Shown here piece by piece: positions 31,844 to 39,950 of a DNA stretch of 64,000 nucleotides. The position numbers and the translations under genes were made by a program. Under the pieces are notes generated by a model that searched no databases, was not told the DNA's origin, and worked only from the letters and a program-made list of their open reading frames with translations. Position 1 is the stretch's first letter, and each line of letters opens with the position of its first letter. Origin of the DNA: a virus. The stretch is from the IMG/VR virus record IMGVR_UViG_3300031552_000001, positions 62,001 through 126,000 of that record. One strand, 5' to 3'.

Positions 31844-32650
31844 TTACCCGTAGTATTTTTGAATAGTGTTCAGTTGCTCCACAGCTTCACTGGGCGACGG
31901 GGCTCCAACAGCCGTCCTTACGCTGGCCCCAGACCTGACTCTATCTAAAACTCTGCCTAAGCGAGAGCCTAAGCTGGTGGCTCCGTACCAGAGCCCCATT
32001 GCTGGCGCGATACCTAACCCGCTACCTAAAATCATTCCCCCAGCGCTACCTAGCTCCCCTATTCCCTTCTCTAAGGCCCCTCCTTCGCCTGTAGGAGTGG
32101 CCTTCTGCGCGTTCACAACACTTGGGATTCCCATGCCCGCAAAGCCTACGGTCATCCCTTTGCTACCTACAGGGAGATACTTCGTGAGGTTTCCAGCTCC
32201 TGTCCACCCTTTTCGTGATAACTCCTCAGCAACCGATCTAGCTTTACCCGCATTCGGAGAAGTGCCTAACAAGTGCTCCCCGCCCCCCAATAGTTTCTTA
32301 TATGCTCTAGGATTGGTGGTCTTTAAAGAAGTAGCGGCCTCACTGGCGCTTCCAAACCCCAAGGCCTTTGCTCGTTGCTCCATACCGTGTAAAGGGGTAG
32401 AAGCTTCCCAGCCCTCACGCAGCCCCTTTATTGGAGAAAAAGCCCGCCGAGCGCCTTCAGCCCCCCCTCTAAATAACCCATTTTTACCTCGACTAATTTT
32501 ACCAACCGCTTTTAAGGACAACCGTGTAGGGTTTCTTAACGCAGTTGTAGAAAGGTACTTTCCTATACGTCGAAGAATCTGCCCCTGCGCCAGTTTTTGC
32601 AGCTCTTCCGAAAACACATCAAACATAACTGGTGTTAAGGTTTCACCCAC
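31844..32650 (-). CDS. Tagged Gly/Ala-rich hypothetical virion protein
   Basis: A 268-residue protein. The GTG at 32650 has AGGAG nine bases upstream; the ATG at 32626 has none, so I prefer the GTG. Residues 9-20 (MFDVFSEELQKLAQ) carry the F-x-(D/E)-E-L-x-K-(L/I)-A tag. Then comes a basic helical region and a Gly-rich hydrophobic stretch (GSAGGMILGSGLGIAPAMGL) that may be membrane-active. It is located between the portal and a zinc-ribbon protein. No family is known; a capsid-packaged or injected protein is possible. Confidence 0.65.
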   Translation of the reverse strand: MGETLTPVMFDVFSEELQKLAQGQILRRIGKYLSTTALRNPTRLSLKAVGKISRGKNGLFRGGAEGARRAFSPIKGLREGWEASTPLHGMEQRAKALGFGSASEAATSLKTTNPRAYKKLLGGGEHLLGTSPNAGKARSVAEELSRKGWTGAGNLTKYLPVGSKGMTVGFAGMGIPSVVNAQKATPTGEGGALEKGIGELGSAGGMILGSGLGIAPAMGLWYGATSLGSRLGRVLDRVRSGASVRTAVGAPSPSEAVEQLNTIQKYYG

Positions 32651-33510
32651 GTTTTCAACTCCTCGAGCTGCTCTACAAGCTGCTTGTTCCGAAGCTGCAT
32701 ATATTCGTAAGCTACCATAAGCTTAGCCGCCTGGACGTCCTCCGTTATCGTTTCATCCAGATTTAAAGAGTCTACGCCCTTACTTTTCATTCCGAGAAAC
32801 TTTGCTTCTACCAGCTTGGGATCGTACCTGAGAAATTTTTCTATATCCCTACCCGCCTTATCTGGGACCTTGGGATTAGGTTTCATGTTAAGCGGGTGTT
32901 CGTCCGAAAATCTTGCGGTACAGAAGTCGCATCGCCCGTCGAGGTCATCGCTGTCGACGTTTCCGCAGACTTTGCACACATAGGAGGGTCGGGACAACTT
33001 TCCTTGGGCAAAATCCAATGGAGCCGGTAAGTAGGTGACCCCTTCGTCGAGTGCGCAGGCCGCAACATACCTTTGAGGCTCATCATTATAGACCTCTTTT
33101 CGGATAGTGTTAGCTATGTCTACTCCCGCCATTAGCTGCGACAGTGTACAGCGCTGCGCAATATCGAATCTGGGAATATTGTTATTGAGAGCCTGTATAA
33201 TTTTTTCGAAGATGTGCCATTCTTTCCAAAAGCCAACTGTAGACGTTAGCGTTCGTACAGCTTGTATCTTCTGCCAATTTTGCTCGCTTATGGAGGTAGC
33301 TTTAAACGTATCGAGAATTTCTTGCTTTAGCGTAGTGGGCTCCCATTCCATCCAAGACGCTCCGAACTTTTCCAAAAGCACCATTGTAAGCACTACAGGG
33401 TGCGCGTCATGAAAACTAAACAGTCGAATGATGGGCTCTAAGGAAGCCTGAACAGGAGCTGGAACTTTACTTACGTCCAGCCCCCATTTAACCATAGGAA
33501 CTGAATTCAT
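32635..33510 (-). CDS. Zinc-ribbon structural-module protein
   Basis: A 291-residue protein with GAGG seven bases before the ATG. It is helical throughout, with VCKVCGN and RCDFCTA around residues 178-200 forming a four-Cys zinc ribbon. The C-terminal helix (MQLRNKQLVEQLEELKTWVK) is amphipathic. It overlaps the following gene by 16 bases. Its position upstream of the portal suggests a head-neck component. The family is not recognised. Confidence 0.7.
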   Translation of the reverse strand: MNSVPMVKWGLDVSKVPAPVQASLEPIIRLFSFHDAHPVVLTMVLLEKFGASWMEWEPTTLKQEILDTFKATSISEQNWQKIQAVRTLTSTVGFWKEWHIFEKIIQALNNNIPRFDIAQRCTLSQLMAGVDIANTIRKEVYNDEPQRYVAACALDEGVTYLPAPLDFAQGKLSRPSYVCKVCGNVDSDDLDGRCDFCTARFSDEHPLNMKPNPKVPDKAGRDIEKFLRYDPKLVEAKFLGMKSKGVDSLNLDETITEDVQAAKLMVAYEYMQLRNKQLVEQLEELKTWVKP

Positions 33511-33519
33511 CTATTAACC

Positions 33520-34659
33520 TCAAACGATCTGTGCCACTTCACTTTGTTCAGGATGATCTGAGGCCATTCTGCATATGAGTTTCTTTTGGGGAGTCGGCAT
33601 AGAATCAAAAATGGCTACCGGGTTTTTCTGAAACTCCTTACACACATCCTCTGTAAATACTTTTTTTAGCTCACAAAGACGATTCTGGGCTAAGTCTGTA
33701 AGCTGTTCCGTAGTTACCCTATCATTACCCCCATCCCAAAGTACTTCGGCAGTTTTATTTATTCCAAAGGTAGAAGCCCATGGGTCTAGAACGTAGTTAT
33801 CCCAAAGGCGGTCGAGCCCCTCCTTCACATCGAACCTTCGAAGAGCCTCAGCGTACACATCAGGCTCTATAGAAGACCTCTTCTCAAAAAGTTCCTCTAA
33901 AAATAGCCGAGAATCCCCCTTAGGGTCACACGCTACCTTACGCATCTCTACAGCAGCTTTAAGATGGCCTTCGGAAGCCCACCCAACAGCGCCTAAGTCG
34001 GAAATCTCAGGGTCTAATGGATACCCCATAGAACAAGCTTTAGCAGCCAACTTCGTTGCGTATTGCCTCCGGATTTCGGGCTCCATTCGCTTCTTTTCGT
34101 CTTGGAAGTATTCCTCTGCTTTCTTTACAAGATCCCAGGAGTAGATAGGGTAGCAGTGACGACCGTCTGGTAAAACTACAGCGTAATCTTCAGACCGCCT
34201 CGATTGTGCCTGCTTTACTTTTATCTGCGGACGCTTACCTGTAATGTCTACCGCCCCTTTCCGCACAGACCCTACTTTATCTAATGACTTATCGCAGTTG
34301 GGGGCCAACATAGCCAGCTTCCGTAAAGCGGGCGGCCCCTCGATGCCGAATGCGGCACACTTAGAAGAAAGATTCCAGGCTGCTGTCTTTTGCGCTTCTT
34401 CAGGAAGCTTGTCTCCATGCTCCATGAAGTAAATAACTGACATTGCCGTCGTACCGGGATCGTGACAGGCAAACTTATGTAGAACATCCCCGCCATCAAT
34501 TGCTACAAGAGCAAAATCTGCGTGATCAAGCTTTTCTAGTGGTTTAATATCGGCCTCTTTGATAACACCAGGCAAAGAATCCGGTGTGGGGAACTTACTT
34601 TTTAGAGTATCTCCATGATCATCGTACCAGTCCAATACGACTCCGCTCATTCTTCCCAT
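33520..34659 (-). CDS. Hypothetical virion protein, first gene of the portal operon
   Basis: A 379-residue protein; AGGAG is seven bases upstream of the ATG, and a second ATG lies three codons in. The N-terminus is GVVLDWYDDHGDTLK; residues about 130-175 are basic with a beta-rich segment (YAVVLPDGRHCYPIYSWDLV). The rest is helical. It opens the minus-strand run through the portal. Family and role are unknown. Confidence 0.7.
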   Translation of the reverse strand: MGRMSGVVLDWYDDHGDTLKSKFPTPDSLPGVIKEADIKPLEKLDHADFALVAIDGGDVLHKFACHDPGTTAMSVIYFMEHGDKLPEEAQKTAAWNLSSKCAAFGIEGPPALRKLAMLAPNCDKSLDKVGSVRKGAVDITGKRPQIKVKQAQSRRSEDYAVVLPDGRHCYPIYSWDLVKKAEEYFQDEKKRMEPEIRRQYATKLAAKACSMGYPLDPEISDLGAVGWASEGHLKAAVEMRKVACDPKGDSRLFLEELFEKRSSIEPDVYAEALRRFDVKEGLDRLWDNYVLDPWASTFGINKTAEVLWDGGNDRVTTEQLTDLAQNRLCELKKVFTEDVCKEFQKNPVAIFDSMPTPQKKLICRMASDHPEQSEVAQIV

Positions 34660-34787
34660 AACAATCTCCTAAGCGAACACATGTTGCTTATTAGCTACAC
34701 AAATACAGGTTCGTAGCTACCGAAAAACTCGGAATTTCGTGGGTATAAGTATCCTGTACCTACGTTTAATTCCAAGGAGGTTTCTTT
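34660..34787. promoter_or_regulatory. Divergent control region of the replication cluster
   Basis: 128 bases separate the minus operon from the plus replication cluster. On the plus strand GGTATAAG (34742-34749) lies about 40 bases before the GTG at 34788; on the minus strand TAATAAG (34688-34694) lies about 30 bases before the start at 34659. No clear -35 elements are seen. A perfect AAGGAGG precedes the first plus gene. Confidence 0.45.
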
Positions 34788-35237
34788 GTGGATCACGAAT
34801 TGATATCTCAATGCATCAACGGGGAAAGACATCGAGACTGCGAATATTGCCACGAGCATCCGTCTAGAGGGGGCGAATGTTGCTTTGGTTCTAGGCATGA
34901 ATACGGAGACCCCGATTGTTATCAGTGCGCTCTTCAAGAAGACTGCGCTCGAGCAACGCACACACACGAACGCGAATACCCTTCTCGAAGGATAATATAC
35001 CCAAGTACCCCTTCGGCCAAGGCTATGGTTCGCAATACGCCCATGTATAAGCAAAAACTCTCCACAACGCCAAATAACTCGCCGTTGCTGCCGCAATCCT
35101 CATCTAGCGTAGATCCGATAGAAATTAACCCCAAACATGGGCTAGTGCAGCAATTCCTGCTAGTTGGGGCATGGGGAGCCATAGAGGGGTTCTTCTCCCT
35201 AGCGCTCGATTTTCTAAGAAAGAAGAGACCACAATAA
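34788..35237 (+). CDS. Cys/His-rich protein with C-terminal hydrophobic segment
   Basis: A 149-residue protein from a GTG with a perfect SD (AAGGAGG). The first 60 residues hold many Cys and His (CEYCHEH, GECCFG, DCYQCALQEDC) and should bind zinc. A Ser/Pro-rich linker follows, then a hydrophobic C-terminal segment (QFLLVGAWGAIEGFFSLALD) that may anchor it in a membrane. It is the first gene of the early cluster, where host-takeover proteins are often found. The family is not recognised. Confidence 0.6.
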   Translation: MDHELISQCINGERHRDCEYCHEHPSRGGECCFGSRHEYGDPDCYQCALQEDCARATHTHEREYPSRRIIYPSTPSAKAMVRNTPMYKQKLSTTPNNSPLLPQSSSSVDPIEINPKHGLVQQFLLVGAWGAIEGFFSLALDFLRKKRPQ

Positions 35238-35249
35238 CATACATAGATT

Positions 35250-35684
35250 ATGTGCGTAGAAACCAAACCAGCATTGTATGACTTCCGTAAGGCACTTATA
35301 AAGCTCCGTTCTGCGTCTCAATGGCACACCCCACAAGAGTTTAGTTATCAGGTGGGTCTGTACTTCAAAAGCTACAAGAGGATAGAAGAGGGAGGAGAGC
35401 TGCCAGCCAAAAGCACATTAGAAAGGATTTTTGCGAGGCTTAGGCCCTCTAAAGAAGTAGAAGCTAAAATATGGGAGTTATGGGCTAGAGCGAGACTAGA
35501 ACGAGACGGAGTTTATTTGCCAGAACCCTTTCCCTGTGAGTCTGACCTTGACGACGTTTCAGAAAAAATAAAGAGCGAGGTAATTTACATTCTTAAACAA
35601 GAAGGGGTTTACTTGAGGAAGACGGCGGAGAAGGTAATTCGTAATAGGATAGCTATGATTCTCAAGTCGATGCTCGGAGAGTAA
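35250..35684 (+). CDS. Putative helix-turn-helix regulator
   Basis: A 144-residue protein. Residues about 10-65 resemble an Xre-type HTH (FRKALIKLRSASQW, then FSYQVGLYFKSYKRIEEGGE and TLERIFARLRPS). The C-terminal half is helical and charged and may dimerise. No SD is evident before the ATG. As the second gene of the replication cluster it may act as a transcription regulator. The call rests on an HTH-like pattern only. Confidence 0.5.
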   Translation: MCVETKPALYDFRKALIKLRSASQWHTPQEFSYQVGLYFKSYKRIEEGGELPAKSTLERIFARLRPSKEVEAKIWELWARARLERDGVYLPEPFPCESDLDDVSEKIKSEVIYILKQEGVYLRKTAEKVIRNRIAMILKSMLGE

Positions 35685-35685
35685 C

Positions 35686-38049
35686 GTGACCTCTTACCGA
35701 TACTTAGTTAAGGACCCAGACAAGGCGTATATATCAAACAATCTGTGGCTCCCCAAAAAATCAATAAACCAGTCAGTAGTAAAAGCTGCCCTTACCTTCT
35801 CTCTCAATGATGAAGAAGTGGTAGTAGACGAGCTTACCGGGGAGGCCATAGGCACAAAAACAAAAACCTTACGATTATGGGACGAGACAGAGCGTCACAT
35901 TATCACCCCCAAAGAATTTATTTCTCCTAGCAACTACCCCAACTTCCCGTGTGAATTTGAACAAATACCTCCTCCAGATTTCGAACAGGTACGAATAGAT
36001 GATCGTATAGAGCTAAGAAATGAAGAGCAACAAAGAGCGTACGAGGCCCTGTTACAAGACGGAAACGGCACACTGCACGTAAGTTGCGGCAAAGGGAAAA
36101 CGGTAATCGCGCTAAAAGTTGCCGCCACCCTTAAAGTGCCCACTATTGTGATAGTAAACAGCACGGCCTTACTTGAGCAGTGGAAAGAGGAAATAACAAA
36201 ACACTTGGGAGTACAAAGCATAGGGGTTCTACAAGGGCAACTACAGGACTGGAAAGGGCGCCCTATCGTGTTGTCTATGGTTCACACTCTTTCAAATAGA
36301 AGAAAGATGTGGTCTTCGGACTTCAAGCGTTACTTCGGGTTAGCGATATACGATGAGTGCTTTACTTCTGACACTTTAATTGACGACACTCCCATACAAA
36401 AAATTAGGGTAGGTGATACTGTTAGCAGTTACTCTGAAGCAGATGAAAGCCTATGCCGAAAAAAAGTGCTGCGTGTATTCAAGAAAAAACCCTTCAAACT
36501 CATAAGAATACAAGCCGAAGGCAAAAACGTAATTTGCACCCCCAATCACCCTTTCTTGACTGAAAAAGGGTGGGCTAATGCGGAGAACTTGACATGCGGG
36601 TCTGTGGTGCTATGCGCCATAAAGCATCGAAGCTTTATAGGAAAGGAAGGAAGGCGTGACCCCTCCAAAAGTCATAGTCTCTGTTTGCAAAGAGTGCGGA
36701 ACTCAAACAGTAAAAACGGGAAAAGCTGGGTTAGAGCAAGTGAGAAGGGGCGCAGTGTACTGCTCCCGACAATGCGCTCAACGTCACCTACATCGGGAGA
36801 GATCAAAGAGGATGTCAGAAACAAATCGAAAATACGCCTCAGAGAGAATGAAAAAGAACAACCCGATGAAAAGAAAAGAAGTGCGCGAGAAAATGAAATC
36901 TACACTAAGGGCGATGGGGTGGAAGCCCCCTGTTCAAGGAGGGAACGGAAGAACTCCCCCGGCGGCTCAACAGCTTTTAGCTTGCGCCCTGGGCTGGCCC
37001 ATGGAAGTAGCTATTGGGATTCAAAACGCGAGGGCAAAGCACAGCGCGAATGTATACAAACTCGATATCGGGAACAGGGCGTTGAAGCTGGGAATAGAAG
37101 TAGACGGGTATTCCCATTGCTCCCTTACGAGAAAAAAGCAAGACAAGAAGAAAGAGAAAATCTTAGCTGGGTTAGGGTGGACAGTATTGAGATTCTCGAA
37201 CCGGGAAGTGACGGAACATTTGGCGGATTGTGTCCAGACGGTTTTGTCTACAATCTCGAAGTTGAAGATACGCACACCTACTTAGCCAATGGTTTTGTAG
37301 TTCATAATTGCCACCACATGTCAGCTCCTGTTTTTGTACTAAGTGCTGACATGTTTTACGGAAAAAGAATTTCCCTGACTGCTACTGCTTCCAGAACAGA
37401 TGGACTAGAGACCGTTTACCAGTATCATCTGGGCAGAGTGATTCACAAAAATTTGTCGCAAGACCTTATTCCTCATACAGTTTTTCATGTGCTTCACTGG
37501 AAAATGCCTCCTGAGCACAAAAAGCTGGTCATAGATCGGAATAAAGAAGTAAGTACCCCCCGAGTTAGGACTTACCTTGGAAAGCTAGAGTGGAGAAATA
37601 ACCTAATCTACGAATACCTGGCCCAAGATCTAAAAAACGGAAGAAGTATTTTGGTGCTGAGCCACAGCGTAGACCATGTGGAAGTATTGCATAACTACCT
37701 GAGTGCGGCCGGGGCAGGTATGATTGTAGGAAAAACCCCTCAAGAAAGCCGAATGGCTATTTTGAGAAATGGTAATCCCGTATTTGGTACTTTTCAGTTA
37801 GCTAGAGAGGGATTAAATAAGCCCTCTCTAGATACCCTGTATGTGGTCACCCCTTTCAATAACTCCAACGACCTGCAACAGGCTTGGGGGCGAATTCAAC
37901 GAAGACATGAGGGTAAAAAGGAGCCTCTAATCAGGGTTTTTGAAGACCGGGCGTTTCAATGCTGTTTTAGGTCTTGCCGAGGACTACGAAACGTTCTTAA
38001 GAAGTTCGGCTATCCGTACACGAAAGAGGAGTGGGTAAAGTATGAGTGA
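35686..38049 (+). CDS. SF2 helicase (UvsW/XPB-like) precursor with an intein in the DECH box
   Basis: A 787-residue precursor; 470 residues after splicing. It is predicted to unwind or anneal branched DNA or R-loops during replication and recombination. Motifs: VSCGKGKTVIAL (Walker A, residues about 132-143), AIYDE/CHHMS (motif II, DECH, split by the intein), SLTATASR (motif III), VLSHSVDHVEVL (IV), and QAWGRIQRRHEG (VI). The start is GTG with GGAG six bases upstream, directly after the HTH gene. It overlaps the next gene by eight bases. Confidence 0.9.
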   Translation: MTSYRYLVKDPDKAYISNNLWLPKKSINQSVVKAALTFSLNDEEVVVDELTGEAIGTKTKTLRLWDETERHIITPKEFISPSNYPNFPCEFEQIPPPDFEQVRIDDRIELRNEEQQRAYEALLQDGNGTLHVSCGKGKTVIALKVAATLKVPTIVIVNSTALLEQWKEEITKHLGVQSIGVLQGQLQDWKGRPIVLSMVHTLSNRRKMWSSDFKRYFGLAIYDECFTSDTLIDDTPIQKIRVGDTVSSYSEADESLCRKKVLRVFKKKPFKLIRIQAEGKNVICTPNHPFLTEKGWANAENLTCGSVVLCAIKHRSFIGKEGRRDPSKSHSLCLQRVRNSNSKNGKSWVRASEKGRSVLLPTMRSTSPTSGEIKEDVRNKSKIRLRENEKEQPDEKKRSARENEIYTKGDGVEAPCSRRERKNSPGGSTAFSLRPGLAHGSSYWDSKREGKAQRECIQTRYREQGVEAGNRSRRVFPLLPYEKKARQEERENLSWVRVDSIEILEPGSDGTFGGLCPDGFVYNLEVEDTHTYLANGFVVHNCHHMSAPVFVLSADMFYGKRISLTATASRTDGLETVYQYHLGRVIHKNLSQDLIPHTVFHVLHWKMPPEHKKLVIDRNKEVSTPRVRTYLGKLEWRNNLIYEYLAQDLKNGRSILVLSHSVDHVEVLHNYLSAAGAGMIVGKTPQESRMAILRNGNPVFGTFQLAREGLNKPSLDTLYVVTPFNNSNDLQQAWGRIQRRHEGKKEPLIRVFEDRAFQCCFRSCRGLRNVLKKFGYPYTKEEWVKYE
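36358..37308 (+). other. Intein in helicase motif II, hosting an out-of-frame endonuclease gene
   Basis: A 317-residue insertion starting CFTSDTLIDDTPIQ and ending GFVVHN before extein Cys. Block B is CTPNHPFLT; block F is VYNLEVEDTHTYLANGF. Between these, residues about 100-270 of the insert are low-complexity, Arg/Ser/Glu-rich and unlike any endonuclease in this frame. The same bases read in the next frame encode a homing endonuclease (36656-37285). The intein frame stays open through all of it. Confidence 0.92.
36656..37285 (+). CDS. Homing endonuclease (Vsr/DUF559-like, EDxHD type) nested out of frame in the intein
   Basis: A 209-residue protein from a GTG preceded by a strong purine-rich SD (GGAAGGAAGG). 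Residues about 10-45 have CKECG and YCSRQC (zinc finger). Residues about 67-85 (NNPMKRKEVREKMKST) resemble a NUMOD3 DNA-binding motif. The C-terminal nuclease shows LDIGNRALKLGIEVDGYSH, then KKQDKKKEKILAGLGWTVLR, the E..D-G-x-x-H plus D..K/R pattern of Vsr/EDxHD nucleases. It would cut an intein-free helicase allele and drive homing. Frame is +1 relative to the helicase. Its C-terminus overlaps the intein's own splicing block. Confidence 0.85.
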   Translation: MTPPKVIVSVCKECGTQTVKTGKAGLEQVRRGAVYCSRQCAQRHLHRERSKRMSETNRKYASERMKKNNPMKRKEVREKMKSTLRAMGWKPPVQGGNGRTPPAAQQLLACALGWPMEVAIGIQNARAKHSANVYKLDIGNRALKLGIEVDGYSHCSLTRKKQDKKKEKILAGLGWTVLRFSNREVTEHLADCVQTVLSTISKLKIRTPT

Positions 38050-38476
38050 CATTGATTGGACAAAACTTGTAGTAGTTACTGCATTGCACGGAGAGAAGTG
38101 TTTAGGGTGGCTACCAGAGGAGATAAAAGACCCAAAAGCTTACCTCGAAGAGAAGGTCACTAAAGGCGAGCCGATAGTCCTACACGAGGCCAGAAACCTC
38201 ATAGGGCAGGTTAGCCCTAGTTACGACCAATCCACGGGTAAACTTATGGGAATAGGAAGAATGATCCTTTTAACGCCGTTTGACGCGCTAATAGGACCGC
38301 TCCCTTCTCTCTTTCTGATTCCTTCCACTTGGTACTTTCCCGGAGAGTTTGAACACGTAAGGGCCAAAGTAGAAGGCCTATTGCGCCAAGCTGTAGAGTT
38401 TGAGACCAGTCTAGCTGCTGCTGAAGCCGGGATTATACGCCCCGTTTCTGGCATCGAACCTAGGGGGCTTCAGTGA
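38042..38476 (+). CDS. Hypothetical protein of the replication cluster
   Basis: A 144-residue protein with GAGGAG upstream, overlapping the helicase by eight bases. It has beta-strand-rich stretches (KLVVVTALHGEKCLGWLPEE, RMILLTPFDALIGPLPSLFL) and an Ala-rich C-terminus. It could be a small beta-barrel, but no family is recognised. The stop overlaps the GTG of the uracil-DNA glycosylase gene (GTGA). Confidence 0.6.
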   Translation: MSDIDWTKLVVVTALHGEKCLGWLPEEIKDPKAYLEEKVTKGEPIVLHEARNLIGQVSPSYDQSTGKLMGIGRMILLTPFDALIGPLPSLFLIPSTWYFPGEFEHVRAKVEGLLRQAVEFETSLAAAEAGIIRPVSGIEPRGLQ

Positions 38477-39252
38477 CCGAATCTTCTCTCGTTCCTTGGA
38501 CTCCTGAGTGGAAAGAGGAGAAGCTTTTTCATTTGTACGAACAATGGAAGCATTGCGATAGCTGCCCTATAAGCCAGGTAAGAAATAACATCGTATTTGG
38601 AATGGGCAATGCTGACGCCCGAATAATGTTCATCGGAGAGGCTCCTGGAGAAGAAGAAGACAAACAAGGGGAGCCTTTTTGCGGGGCGTCGGGTCAGCTA
38701 TTTAGGGCTTTGCTCGAGCAGGCGCGTATTTCTTGGAAAGACATCTACGTCACCAACGTTATCAGTTGTAGGCCTGTAGACGAAAATGGAAAGAACCGAG
38801 ACCCTTCCATAGCAGAGAGGAATGCATGCCTCCCTAGAGTACACGAGATAATTTACATTGTGGACCCCTGGTTCATAGTGCCTGTAGGTAAAATTGCCCT
38901 GAAGGCATTAGCCAAAGGAAGAGATTGGGGTATTCTAGAACACAGAAGTCGCGTGTTTAGCGCCCCTCATGCTTCTGCCAGATTGGTTGGCGACAGAAAT
39001 AGCGCAGAAATTCAAGGAAGAGTTTTTCCCCGTAAGGATACAGAAAAAAGGGTAGTTAACCTAGAGTACGACCTCATACCGATACTTCACCCAGCTTACC
39101 TTCTAAGAGAAGATAGCTATGACGAAAAGAAGAAGAGGTTTCCTTCGGACGGCATAACTCAAAAAACGTTCGAAGATCTAAAGAAGATTAAGAAGTATCT
39201 GCTGTCTCTTGAAGAGGAGTATACCTCAGTGCCGAGGTTCAACTTACCATAA
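38473..39252 (+). CDS. Uracil-DNA glycosylase, family 4-like
   Basis: Removes uracil from DNA in base-excision repair. The 259-residue protein shows [21 protein letters not shown] (active-site and uracil-binding motif), [12 protein letters not shown] and ILHPAYLLR (His-containing motif). Cys in CDSCP, SCRP and NACLP match the 4Fe-4S ligands of family 4. It is longer than a typical family-4 enzyme because of an insert around residues 160-195. GTG start, coupled to the previous gene. Confidence 0.88.
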   Translation: MTESSLVPWTPEWKEEKLFHLYEQWKHCDSCPISQVRNNIVFGMGNADARIMFIGEAPGEEEDKQGEPFCGASGQLFRALLEQARISWKDIYVTNVISCRPVDENGKNRDPSIAERNACLPRVHEIIYIVDPWFIVPVGKIALKALAKGRDWGILEHRSRVFSAPHASARLVGDRNSAEIQGRVFPRKDTEKRVVNLEYDLIPILHPAYLLREDSYDEKKKRFPSDGITQKTFEDLKKIKKYLLSLEEEYTSVPRFNLP

Positions 39253-39261
39253 GGTGAGACA

Positions 39262-39807
39262 ATGATCAGACCATCAATTAGAGTAGCCCCTAAACCTGTT
39301 AGAGAGCCTAAAGGCTTACCTAAACCCAAATCGAGGGTAAAAGAAGAAACCCCTGGACATGCCTTAGCTGAAAAAGCGGTAGAGGAGTTTGAAAATCAAA
39401 GAAGAGTGCTTTCTGAGATGAAAGAGGACTGGGCTGCTAACTTTCCAGAAGCTAATGAGGCCTATCAAGATATACTTCGACAAGAAGACGTTGTTATGGA
39501 GGCCCTTTCGGCCGCTAAAGTTCTAGTAGCTGAGATAAAAACCAGCATTGGAGAGTTCAAAGCAACCAGGAAGTTCGAAAAACCTCATTACGACAAAAAA
39601 GAAGTCAAAAACATTTTAGCTTCCCTAGAAAACAAAGTGGCTATCTTAGAGGATTTATTCGAAAGTGGAATCGTATCCTCAGTAGAGTTTGACCGCGAGG
39701 CCTCCCTTGCGTGGTTTGCACAACGTCCCTCTTATTCGGAGATATTCAAACCCGCGTTTACGGAAGAGAACGAAAAGTCTTGCGCGGTCTCTGTACCGAA
39801 AATTTGA
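39262..39807 (+). CDS. Hypothetical helical protein
   Basis: A 181-residue protein: a basic Pro/Lys-rich N-terminus (APKPVREPKGLPKPKSRVKE), then a long helical and probably coiled-coil region rich in Glu, Lys and Ala, then a short C-terminal tail. AAGG precedes the ATG. It could be a nucleic-acid-binding or adaptor protein of the replisome, but no family is recognised. Confidence 0.55.
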   Translation: MIRPSIRVAPKPVREPKGLPKPKSRVKEETPGHALAEKAVEEFENQRRVLSEMKEDWAANFPEANEAYQDILRQEDVVMEALSAAKVLVAEIKTSIGEFKATRKFEKPHYDKKEVKNILASLENKVAILEDLFESGIVSSVEFDREASLAWFAQRPSYSEIFKPAFTEENEKSCAVSVPKI

Positions 39808-39950
39808 GTCTTATGAAAAACAACATCTCTGAAGTCTTTGACGTTGGGATGTTGGACTGTGTGGTGCGTCACAGGAGCTGGAATATAGATCTGGGAAGCA
39901 CAAGAGCCACAAGAAACCAACACCTACACACATCTATACCGGAGAACATC

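Noticed and set aside
31866-32720. 284-residue plus-strand ORF rich in Pro, Ala and Ser
   Set aside because: It is antisense to a coupled minus gene with an SD and a shared tag motif. Composition mirrors the Gly/Ala codons of that gene.
36656-37168. Intein centre read in the helicase frame as an in-frame endonuclease
   Set aside because: The sequence in that frame is low-complexity and has no LAGLIDADG, HNH or similar motif. The nuclease is in the +1 frame.
39711-39950. N-terminal extension of the 39951-40310 gene
   Set aside because: Starts at 39711 and 39813 lack an SD, and 39711 overlaps the upstream gene. The ATG at 39951 has GGAG at good spacing.
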